From positions 91,106,136 to 91,170,135 of the forward strand of contig OY978525.1 of NCBI GenBank assembly GCA_963854835.1: a DNA stretch of 64,000 bases, read 5' to 3'. The notes beneath the pieces are model-generated. The model made no database searches. It was not told the origin of the DNA and saw only the letters and a program-made list of their open reading frames with translations. Made by a program: the position numbers and the translations under genes. Source of the DNA: Megamerina dolium. Taxonomy: Eukaryota > Arthropoda > Insecta > Diptera > Megamerinidae. This document shows, piece after piece, positions 23,950 to 35,530 of the stretch (within the stretch, counting starts at the first letter, position 1; each line of letters starts with the position of its first letter).

Positions 23950-23962
23950 TATGCAGGGTATA
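23950..23962. repeat. Subterminal inverted repeat, copy 1, other end
   Basis: TATGCAGGGTATA pairs exactly with 22126-22138 and is followed by AAAAA, the last bases shared with copy 2. Confidence 0.85.
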
Positions 23963-23966
23963 AAAA

Positions 23967-26900
23967 GACCAACGAGTGGAACTCCCATGTATAACGAATG
24001 AATGTAAATTATGACATATTACATTAAGTTGAATGTTACAAAGATATTTTAGAACTGCAATTAAACTAGTAGCGGATTACTATCACATCCGCTACTTGTT
24101 AATTTATAGAGTACTAATAAAGGCTCTTCGCCGCATTTTGCATATGAAAATGTTACTGGACGTCGTGATGTTTAACTTTAGGAAGCATATGGAAATATTG
24201 GAATATTGGAATATATAATTAGTTAGTACATTGTCTTGATGAAAGTAAATCTATGTTGTTCCTATTTTTTCTTGTGTTCGAATAAATTTATAAAACTTCT
24301 CGTAAGCCATCATTATATGCTCAATTTTTAAATGTATGAAAAATGAATATGAAGTATGATCAAGATGCATTAATCCCTGATGGGGATGGTAGTGATGTTT
24401 GGATAATGGTTGGATAGCAAGATTTTTTCCTTATACCTACCTCTAGTGATGACAGTGTAAAAATTGAAAGAATTTAAGAGGTGGTAGATCACACATCAAC
24501 ATTAGAAAACGGCATCGAATATAATTTTAATGAAAATGAGTATCTTTTAGTAAATGTATTATTCGTATCTTTTTATTCTTGTATCATAATAACAAATTAA
24601 TATAATAAACTAAGCTAAACCACACCAAAGGGTGTATTTCGTATATGCTTGCGTTTGAGGGTTACTTCCATTTGCTTTGATTTACATAATTTTTTGCTGG
24701 CTTCAAGAAAACCGCAATTGCTTTATAGAAATAAAATTTTCTCAGAATTGTCTGAAATCGTGTAAAACCAAAAAACAGTATCTACTTTACATAAAATAGT
24801 TTGTGTGTACGCAAATTAAAGCTGATTAAATTGTTTGCGAGGAAGAATATTATCAAGAGATTAAAAGAAGAAGAAGAAGAAGTCCAATAGAACAAACGCG
24901 ATTAAGGTTAACATCTTCCTCGAATGTGTTTTACAGTATATTTCACAAGGCGATCATCAGAGATCTGTGCGTCAGGTAAAAAATCGTTAATGAATGCTTC
25001 TCACATGTTAACAGCGTAGTTAACAGCAAAATATATAGAATGTATCTATACTATTAGCGTTTACTCAGAACCCTCCCTAGAACTGATATGCTATACATAT
25101 CAAACAATTTAAGTGGCTGACTTAAAATTAGAAACATCGAAAGAGACGTAAATCTGAGATATAATTATTGAATTGACTCGAGAAATAAGTCTAATTGTCA
25201 ATAGGTCTACGATCGTTAGTCATGATTGAGATGATTATTTTTGGTTTGGTTTATTGTTGTTTACTGAAGTATACTTGTCTGGATATACATCATATTTACG
25301 TAAACTTACAAAAAAGATGCTCCATAAATATGCTTCTAAAGTATATATCAGTTCTCTCATTCACATTGAATACATCAAACATATTTTAATGAGAATGTAA
25401 GCTACATAACTACAATTGTTTCATTTCATTTTTGTAGTTGTTGTTTTTATGTCATTGCCACATCAAAAGAAAGTTCAAAAAGAGTAAAAAAGCAAAAAAA
25501 AAAAAAAAGCAAAACGACAATATCATCATACAATCATCATCAACAGAGCCATAGTCATCAACATCTGATTTTGATCTTTCAATTAGTATTTTGCAAATTG
25601 AACTTGATTGTATGTAATTGAAGATGAGCTGCATACAGCGAACGTATGTATGAGGCAGAACGGGGTGATGTGATGGGAATGGAATATGAAGTGAGCAATT
25701 GATATATGGCTACCGCAAAAAATAATAAATAAAAAAGCAATTTACAAAAAAATAAAGGGGAAGGAAAATTATGATTGTAATCAGAGCAATTCTAAATGAG
25801 ACGCTGTCATCGGTGTATGCAAGTGCAAATGAATGAATGCAATGAGTGAATGCAATGATGAATGCAAATTCAATTTAATTCATTGATCAATGTAATTCGA
25901 ATGGAATAAACGAACGTATTTATTATTTGCTGTTATATATACTTTTACTTGTACTCCTCATTTAGATATGGTTAGTAACAATGCAAATATATTCTAGAAG
26001 TACATACACATTGATGGTGTGGTACCACCACAAAATGACAGTGATGCTGATGAAGTTAATTGTAATGATCACATGCTGATGATGATCACTTCCTCATTAA
26101 TGGATGTTGCCAGCAAAAAATTGCCGTACACTTTGATATATATTCACACAATGCCAATGCATTGTTTGGAATTTTGTGCAAAATTTTTGTTGGTTTCTTG
26201 TATTTTTTCACATACGTAATCACAAAATTAACTGTAATATAACAACGAAAAGTGTGTACCATATTTTGACAATGATTAATGTTTGGTACAAGTGATGCTG
26301 TACTCAAGATGAGTCGATTGGTATACAATTACTAGGAAGAGAGCTGTGAGCTGGTTTCAGTTAAATAATGTATTCCGATGTGAATGCGAGCATAATATTT
26401 GTCCCACATGTCATGAGAATGCACTAGCAGCACAAGAAAAATGTTATTGAAATCACCCAAAAAGGCAGAGCAAATAAACAAAACATGTATTTAACTTCTC
26501 TTGAGCTTAAGAACTTGTTTTATAAAATTGCATACAATTTTAAAAATCATCATTGATAATGGTGCGTGTACCATGTACATATTACAATATAAAATAAGGA
26601 ATTCCATTCGAGTTAAAGATGGCGAATATGTCGCCGTAATTTATATTTATATTTCTTTGAAAACATAACAGAATTCTTACATTTGACCGATATTAATCAT
26701 ATTGATTTACAGCACTTTTGTATAAATTTGCCATATTACGTGAGTCGTTGTGACAATGAAATGCAGATTTTATGAAAATTTAGCAAATTGAGATTCAGAT
26801 AATTTTTAATGGATAGCATTACGTGGTTGACAAAATACAGAGGACAAATTTGATTTTAAAATCTACTCGCTATTGAGATTTAACTCCCTCTTCACGTTGA

Positions 26901-28629
26901 AGCTTCGACTTTATTTTTAAAAGAACATTTGAGATATTTGATTATTTTATATTTTTTCCATTTGAAGATTTCTATTTTTTAGAAAATTGTTGCTACACAA
27001 TTGTTTTTTCACAAACATTTCCTTGAGCCTTTTCGTTACCGGAATCTAAAATTAATATTCTAATTATTGCCGAGTATCACCTTAAAGAAAATAAAAACCA
27101 AATAAAAACCAATTGTTAGTATGAAAAAAAAAAAAATTGAAAAGCAAAAATAACAATAATTTGGTACACTTCCAAGTGCTATGCATCAGCATTTCATGCA
27201 ATGTTCAGTAGCAACAGTAAAAATGCACAACATTTACAACTTGATATGATTCGTTAACATATTTGGCATGCATTTATAGAGCATGATTGAGTGAAAAGTA
27301 CTCATTAGCATCACTAAGGAAGTAACTAATTAGATGTCAGGTTATTTTCATACAATTAGCAATTTAATTAGAATTTGAAACTCTTCTATCACAATCTATG
27401 TAAGGACCGCCTATATATCAAATACATTGCAACATTATAGATACATTGTTGCAGCAACAACAAAATCAATTGGAAATTTTACAACATCAACAAAAAAATG
27501 ACAATATTATTGCCACATGCTGAGTAAAAGGAAATTGTGGGCGCATTATTGTCTGCCATACATATGGCGGCACATAACTGCACATACATTTTTTTTATGA
27601 ATGAATGAGTCAATGAATGAATGAACGAACAAATGAATATGAGCAAGCTTATTTGTGTGAAATGTGTAATTGTCTTCATTCAATGCAGAAACGCATTCAC
27701 GCAATGGTACATTGTACAATATGCATGCATGTCATCTCAAAATTTAGATGAAAGTATAGAAAAATAGGTAAAAAAAAAAAGAATAAACAAGAACAACTGT
27801 GTCAATTTAACGAATGGATGTGTACATTGTTGTTATATGACATTTTTAATGGTTAAGTACTTCCTTCAACACCTACGCAATGATAATGTTGATGACGTTG
27901 ATGATGGCGATATGTGCTATTTTGTAATCTGCAATTCTACTTTGTATGAAATTACATATGCTCATAGGTAAATTATATAAGACAGCGTGCAATACTGTAC
28001 TGTGCAATAAATTACGGCAGAAACTCCAAGGGTTTGGTGCAATGCTTTATTTTATGATCTCGTCAAATGTTCATATTTATATTATACAAGTAATTCGAAC
28101 AGTGGAAATGTAATTCTGAGCTACATGTTGGGCTTACACATATACGGGGTGAGAACTGTAAATTCACGCAAGTTTAAAATTCATTGGCTTTAGTTGTAAC
28201 TTATTATTTTTTCAAATATTGCAATTTGGTATTGCGATCAAAATGAACAAGGAAAATATTCATCGAAAAATTGTGAACAGCTCTTCAGGATTCCAAGAAG
28301 CACCCATATAGGTTGATATTTTACAATACAGCTACAGTAAATATGTGTAAAAAATGTTGGCGGGTAAAAATGAGTGGATAGGTTTGACCCCTGTAGCGTC
28401 ACATTATCTTTATAATAAACATCCATTTTGTAGGGGAGCCCTTCAGGGTGGTGATGTTGGTGGAGTCTAGTTTTCACTCGACCTCGACACTTATTAAGAA
28501 GAATAATGGTGTAAAATTGAAATATCTAAATTTATGGATGTCATACTGAGAATGTGAATAGAGTCAATTATTTTAGAATAACCATTTAACATTTTCATTT
28601 TTCTACATTTTGATTATGCATACACGTTA
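23967..28629. other. AT-rich noncoding stretch
   Basis: No gene is recognised. An AGA tract is at 24865-24882; after it a short plus-strand frame (about 24922-24978) faintly recalls a PIF/Harbinger helix-turn-helix, too little to call. A poly(A) run is at 25495-25508. AATG-type tracts occur at 25830-25870 and 27597-27639. Near 28425-28460, GTAGGGGAGCCCTTCAGGGT may be another faint trace of the TATGGGAG-type repeat class. Confidence 0.45.
27597..27639. repeat. (AATG)n tract
   Basis: About ten AATG units with single-base variants such as AACG. It accounts for the Ser-Phe-Ile-His runs in the minus-strand open frame. Confidence 0.9.
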
Positions 28630-29000
28630 GAGTGGTCCTTAAATGTAGGAAGAACATTTTTACATCAGATTTCCTAAACCTCGCGCCATCAATAGGTAAT
28701 ACCACGATCTATACTCTGACCTCCTCTGCGGCACCCCTTAACCATCTCCAATTGCGACCAAAGTTTATATGTGATATCTTCGATTATAGTAGTATCAATT
28801 TTGGGTATTAGATGAAAAAAAATTAACTTTTATTTTTGAGTCTCCTTGGAGGAATCTTAACTTTGGTCCTGTGTGACACCCCCTAACCATCTCCAATCGG
28901 TACCAAAATTTATATGTAATATCATCTTTGACCGTGGTATTACTGATTGAGAATGTGACACTGAACAAAAAAATAGTTCACTTGATTTTAAGGACCACCC
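28630..29000. mobile_element. MITE with TA duplications, 371 bp
   Basis: The left end is TA then GAGTGGTCCTTAAA (28628-28643). The right end is TTTTAAGGACCACCC then TA (28987-29002). Reversed, the right end is GGGTGGTCCTTAAA, so 13 of the first 14 bases match, and both are flanked by TA. There is no coding capacity. Inside, a segment is duplicated in tandem: CACCCC(T/C)TAACCATCTCC starts at 28732 and 28877, 145 bases apart, each followed by a related tail (ACCAAAGTTTATATGTGATAT and its variant). TA duplication fits a Tc1/mariner-superfamily parent, which is not present here. Confidence 0.78.
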
Positions 29001-29002
29001 TA

Positions 29003-32000
29003 ATACATATATAATTTACCCATCCTCGTGGGCATGGGTCAATTCTCAGTGTTATATAAATGCCATTTCGAAATACAGCAACAAATTATCTGATCTCATT
29101 TTCACTTTCAACGAAATGATTTAATTAAGCAGTTTTTTTTTTCCTTTTGCACTGAAAATTGTTTGATTTAAATACGTGATACGTAAGTAATTTTGTACAA
29201 ACATTCATTATAGAGCTTAGCAGGCACACACATACACTTCAAACACATATGTACATAAACTCTTCAATAGATATGAGTATTTACATATATGCAAACAAAA
29301 TTAAAGGCTCACAACGACAGCATGCGAATGACGAATAACCACCACTCGATGTGCACATCTGTTAAGCGACAAAATAAATTAAAAAGACCACTTGACGTTT
29401 GCAGTGACCTGTAAAACATAATCATCATATACGATATACTATGCGTATATATACATATGCATATATGCATGTGCTGGCAACATCATTAGCAACAACAGCC
29501 TTTATAGCAACACCATCAGCAGTATTGCCAGCGTTAGCCAGTTAACGCCATTGGGCATCATTATTATTAGTATCAGACAGTGATGATTATAATCACGCGC
29601 ATGGTCACGATTGCGTTGTCGTTCATCGTTGTCATCATTATTAATATCAGCATCATCATCGTCATTATCATCATGATCATATGCGACAATCATCAAGCAT
29701 CAACAACAACAAAATTCAGCAACGCTGATTTACAAGATGATTGTCAATGATTGTATTTACAATAATACGCATGTGCACCAACTCCCTGCAAACTGCCTGC
29801 CTGCCTGCTTGCTTGCTTACAACAATGACAGTTGCACTGTGTAGGCGCCACAATGACGCAGCAGCTTCAACAGCTACAGTAGCGGTGAAAACAACAATGA
29901 GTTTCTTTGTGTGTGTGTTTGTGTGCGTGTGTGTTTGTTTGTTTATGTCATGACTTAGTTGGTGTTATGGCCTCGTGCTGCGTTGCATGAATTGTTTGTG
30001 CAACATCTGTTTCAAACATTGTTATTAATTATTTATTTTTTATTGTCTATTTTATTATTTTGATTTTTTAATTACTTCTTTTTGACACATTTACTCTCTC
30101 TCTCTGTAGGTGTATAAGTAGGTATGATTTAATTGACAGTGTTTCATTTCCATATTGTTTCACTTTAAACTACGTTGTTTGACATGTAACAATACAAGGA
30201 GTGGTAAGGTGATGATACTAAATCTTACTAAATTTTTATATTGTGGATTTTTAAAGTCTTAAAGAATTTTTATAATACTTAATATTTAATTTTTTTTCTT
30301 CACATAAGTATTTTTAAGGTTTATTATTATGCCGCTGAGATCAATTAATCATCAAATATTTTTGCATAATCTCAAAATTGATTCTTCCTGAATTATATTT
30401 TCTACCTTTTCAATACAACCCACTGTAATTTTTATTTGACTCTAGTCAACATTTACTTTCACATTGTATAGGATTCGACAGTGCTGTTGGTTATATTCGA
30501 CCCACTCAACCCACGCTCATGATCTTTGGAAGTGAAAAACACACTTGCCACTACAAGAGGCTACCGTTTGCTACATGTATAGTAGTAAATATGCTACGCA
30601 TATTCCTATTTGAATAATAGGAAAACAATATCTTTCCTGCTTTACATACATACGTGTACAGGTAATACAATATACAATGGCCGCAAGCTGGTTGGTTATG
30701 TGGCGGAGGCGCGCCTGCGCAATATAATATAATCGCAATATTCCGCATGCATATATCGTATTTTTGCAATAACTGACAGCAAATATTTATAGTGGCCACT
30801 TTCAATTAAAGGCAACATAAATATACAAATTGAAAAATACATAATGATGACAAGATTTCCGAATTTTTCTACGTATAATTTTCGTGAAATTTTTAATACA
30901 AATCTCATAGATTATTGCTTACAACATTGAATTAAAAATTTTCTTTTTTTTTCATAAAAAATATTTAAACTTTATTTCATTTCTTATTTAACCAACTCAT
31001 TGTCTAATTTGTCACTTTCTCGATAGAAGAACCTGTAAGCGAAGTATGAAACTAATTACATTTAATAATTAAATTTTATACATACAAGAACACGCTAATA
31101 ATGTGAAACAATTGAACATGCACTTCTCACAGAAATTTTCTCTCTCCTACAATAAACTTTCATTTTTCTTAACGCACCATGCATCAGCGAACGCATTGCC
31201 ATCAATAATAATCATGTGGTTGTTGCTTCACGATTTGTTGCACATGGTTTTGTTGGTTTTTTGCTTGTTTATTTTTATGTTAAGAATTAGAAGACGATGA
31301 ATATAGAGTGTATAAAGAAATGCACACACATGCTTCCGACAACGTCTATAGTAATTTGGGGGGTATAGTAAAACACATAGCTGTTACATGTTACGCTTCA
31401 CCACAAGAGAATGATTTCTTTTAAGATTTGGTGGCTAATGATGTCCCAATGCGGTAGCTTACATTGTTGCTGCTCATATCGTAGTTGCGGTGGTAATGGT
31501 GGTTTACATTGTCTTGGAAGATCAACTATTGAGTTCAACCTTTAATCGAATAATCCAAATAAAATATAAATAGAAAATAAATAAATAAAAGTAAAATGTA
31601 CTAAGTGAAATTTGCTCACAGCAACCGGTTGTAATAGCCAAATCATACAGAAGTTGGACTAGTGGTATACTTGGTTACTCATAAATGAACATATTAAGTA
31701 CCTATAATTAAATGTTGATCATAAAACTTGCATTAGCTACATTTAATAATAATAGCAGAGAGTTGGTAGAAGAAACATATTGAAATTAATTATATTTTCC
31801 TTCTGTTTCTATTATTCAAGTGGGTTTCCCTATTGGAGACAGCCGAATATTTTAACATAGTTCTGCGAAAGAACGCCAATAAAGTACTGTTAGCTCTGAT
31901 CACTCAATAATTAAGATCGACTCTAAGTGCTTCTCTTCTAATAAATCGGAACGGAAGATTTCCATATACTAGGACGGAGCTACTTTTCGAAGAGTCATTT

Positions 32001-34640
32001 GAAGAACAAAAATTTGTCTTCAACCAGTTTGGTCTTTAGATTGCCATTAAAAATATATGAATTTGAAAAACTAAAAAGTAAAAATTTATTTCTAGAAGAA
32101 TCTAAGTGAAAGTTCTTGTGAATTAGTGGTAATGAGCTAATATGAATAAACATGAAGTTTACCATCAAGTTTTCTACTTCAAAATTTACAAATATCTTAT
32201 CATACAACAAGTTTAAGTTTTCTACGACTAAAAAGAGTACTATAATCGTAACTGCTCAAAGTTTATCCGACTTCACTGATGTTTTTTGTTATGGCTAGGA
32301 AATGTTTCAACTCAACCACTTACTAAAGAATTTTTGGTTGAAGTAATCTCTTTGGCGCCGACTTCAAAAAGAAATTATTTATTAAGTTTTAGTACTTACT
32401 TTCAATACAATATAGTCGAGTACAATATTACTAAAAGATTCTTAATGGTTGGGGACTTCAATATATAAGATTATTAAAAAATGTCTGTCCTATACTACGC
32501 AATACTGAAATTCATAGATAAAATGTATATTCGAAGAAAGTACCATGCGAAATGATTTGAAAATAGTGGAGCAGACCAATATTTGGAAAATCTCTTGGTA
32601 ATTCGTATTTAGTTGAAAGCCCCTCGGCAAAAAATTGAAATAACGTGGAATTACTTAGTTTTGGACAAAGCTCAATGATTGTTACTGTCAATATAAGAAA
32701 GTTTGTCATTTTTATTCCCGTTGTATATGCAGCTATACAAAATTTTATAAGCTACGCTCTATTGTCTGATGACATATATATAATTTCAATGTCCTTTTCT
32801 TAGGTTTTTTTAGTAGCTCTTCCGTATTTCCATTAAGTATGTTACATATATATAGGTAAAGTATCATCATGATAATTAGAATATTTCACGCAACGTCTAA
32901 TTTGACTTATTAGAAGAACATAAGTAGATTCGAAGAAAAATATAAAAGCAATACTCGTACAAAATTCCCATCAAATTAAGATGCACATTAGAAATGCACA
33001 CTTTTAGCAGACATTCAACTGGAATGGACATCAACCCTCAACTTGAAGTCTCATATCTTTATCTTTTTCACTGGGAATGTGTATATATTTTTCTTTTTTC
33101 TTCTAATTCAGCTATGGTGTTGACTTTTCAATCGTAAACAATTGCTTAAGAACCCTTATCTCATCGTATTCTCATTTAGTAAGCCAGCCAGCCGAACCAC
33201 CCCCATGAATGTGTCACTGAAAGGCATACTGTACGACTGCACTAATTTAACAGTTTTTTTTTGCTTTATGTCATTGATGTCGTTGCATCAAAAATTGTCA
33301 AGAATATAAAGATGCTGGTGAAGATGATGATGAACAGCAAGGCTGAAAACGCTTTAGGGGTATATGAACATTAAATTTCGTAAAATTCTACATTGAACGA
33401 ACAAGACAAATTGAGAATAATGAGTTGCATATATTTATGCACATTGCATGTGAATTTTCCATATGACAACTGCATTCTGTATGTTTTCGTTCTGTATTGC
33501 AAGCAACATTTCAATTCCTTTAATACTCGTGTGAAGCTCGAGTTCTTTTGTATGTATTCGTGGGGGAGCGGAAGTGGCGTGAGAGAAAGAAAGAGAAAGG
33601 TTATTATATCTCCGGCAGATTAAAAGAAACAAAAAAATGCCGGTCCGGGTTGAATATACTGTGCACTTCATGTGATACTGCTATTTGGGTGGATACTACT
33701 ATCATCGCTGTGTATGAATATGAGTGTGATTATTCCGTTTTTGTGACAAAAATCTTTTGTTACGCATCCCTTTCCACATAAACACACCCTTATTGCAGGA
33801 TTACCACTTTTACGCAACCCAGAAATCAATAAAGGCATACAAGCCTGGGCGTATGACTAAATGGGAGAATAAATATAAATTTTTTTCTACATATATTTAT
33901 AAACGGGATTGTAAGGAGAATTTAGTGTAACACATTTAAATTTATCGCTAAAACCAATTGCCGTTCATCGTTATCTCCATGTGAAACTTATCTGCATACA
34001 TATATATGTACGATATATTGTTACCAACTCAAGTATATATGCACAGTACTCTGTTGACCTAATTTTTTGTGGGAACGCTAAAATAGAGCACAAATACATG
34101 TGTATGTTGTATATACTGTTTTTGTATGTATATCAAAATCTTTACGAACTCAATGAACTCTTGAAATGCACTATGTACATATGCAGATGAGTGGAATAAT
34201 TTACGTATATATGAAAACTTTCACATCAAACCGCAAAAGCTAGAATATTTTTTTAACATAACCGGATATTCATAGACATTCTTCGTTGAGTAAAAGTCTC
34301 GTTTCCGTGAACGTCCATTTTGAAGAACTCCCTGTATACACATTCATTCATACATATGCATATTTATTTCTCCGTTTTTGCAGTTTCCTTTTACTCAAAC
34401 CAAAATGGAATAAAAAGAAGCATTTCCAAAATATATATTTAGAGCGTAAATATTTTCATTGAGCGATATCTTTGCATCGTGCAAATTACCAAAAACATCA
34501 AAAATCACAATAATAACATGAGTGGAGAGAACACATAAAGAGTAAGGGTCGTAAGAGTAAAAATAAAATGTTGTCAGTGTACACACCTCTGTTAAGTTAA
34601 AATTTGAAATTCATGAAAATTTAATACATATTTTTTGACA
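29003..34640. other. AT-rich noncoding stretch
   Basis: No gene or transposon is recognised. ATC/CAT-rich sequence lies at about 29555-29690, a CCTG tract at 29794-29820 and TG-rich sequence at 29909-29945. A G+C-rich spot GGCGGAGGCGCGCCTGCGCA at 30702-30721 holds the 11-mer also seen in the 8019 palindrome. The part from 31800 to 32720 has a different texture (few microsatellites, many short open frames) and may be an old insertion that I cannot name. Confidence 0.45.
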
Positions 34641-34649
34641 TAGATAATT

Positions 34650-35530
34650 GGTATGCATTTCGACCACGCCCATACTTATCTGAGAATATTTGTAGTTTCG
34701 CAAAAATCTTTAGCAAAGAATTGAGCAACAACCTTTAACTAGCATTTCTGTAGTGGCCCATATTTCTATAAGCATATTACTTCCGATAATTTTGAAGAGT
34801 AAAGGTCATCTTCACGTTTATTTTTATTATTATTATTTTTTTTTGTAAATAGAATCTGAAGCTTACTTGTATATTTATTTACCATGCCTAATCCAGAACT
34901 GGTGTAAGAGAAACGCCCTTGCCTCCGATCATGTTATAGTGATGATCTCTATGCTGTATTAATCCACACGTGGTTTGAGTAAATAATTATTGTCACGTTG
35001 GTAATGAGCGGATCAGGTGTCTAATCGACAGTTATTCTCCATATATCATTGGTGATAGCGCCACTTCACTTCTGCAGGTGCGATTCTTTGTAGTTTAGTG
35101 AAGTACTCGTATTTACCGTTGTAAATTGGAAGTTACTATGCAGTTACTATATAGAAGCAAACCCAAAGTGGTGTTTGCTGGTGACACGAGTGATAATGCA
35201 AAGTACACCTTCCTATAGACTAGGAGGCCAGCGGAGTTACTCTCGAATATCGAAGAAACTTCAAAAATCCTGAAAATGAATACACAAAAGAAAAACGAAT
35301 GTAATAATCAGACATCCAAGCTGCGATAAAAGCATTAAATAAACAGTTATTCTATCACAAATCCATTCTAGAATGTCATAAATCCCTAAGCCAGCTGACA
35401 AATGGAAAGACAATGCGCTTATCTGAGAGCCAGGATACAGGGGCTTTGATGGCAGTTTTGAATGGGGTCTGAACAACACTTTCTTCGACCGTATAAGGAA
35501 ATATCTCAAATAATTCATATACAATATGAA
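34650..35530. other. Unresolved less AT-rich island
   Basis: Near 34663-34675 the sequence CCACGCCCATACT matches, in reverse, the GTGGGCGTGG box and its surroundings from the large elements, a possible relic in the opposite orientation. From about 34880 to 35500 G+C rises and a minus-strand frame is open for 87 codons (35524-35261), with a stretch like LSAGLGIYDILEWICDRI. I recognise no family. At 35056-35065 TAGCGCCACT reads AGTGGCGCTA on the other strand, close to the fly CTCF core. It is probably an old transposon insertion. Confidence 0.3.

Larger units (their letters stand above)
22089..23966 (-). mobile_element. Helentron-like non-autonomous element (DINE-1/HINE type), copy 1
   Basis: This 1878-bp element shares both ends and nearly all its interior with 52292-53915. 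On the minus strand it reads: TTTTT and the 13-bp subterminal repeat TATACCCTGCATA, about 120 bases, a GTCC microsatellite (23796-23829), a unique block, a central array of ~298-bp units, then the inverted subterminal repeat TATGCAGGGTATA, a 6-bp stem-loop and a final AGATTTTTT. Subterminal inverted repeats, a stem-loop outside the 3' repeat, microsatellite and tandem repeats, and T-rich ends with no target duplication are the published layout of non-autonomous Helentrons. No Rep/helicase protein is encoded, as expected. Small open frames across it are shadows. The assignment is by architecture; I could not run a family search. Confidence 0.75.

Noticed and set aside
24922..24978. Faint PIF/Harbinger-like helix-turn-helix (LQYISQGDHQRSVRQ)
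   Set aside because: Only about 15 residues, followed at once by stops; no catalytic motif or ends nearby.
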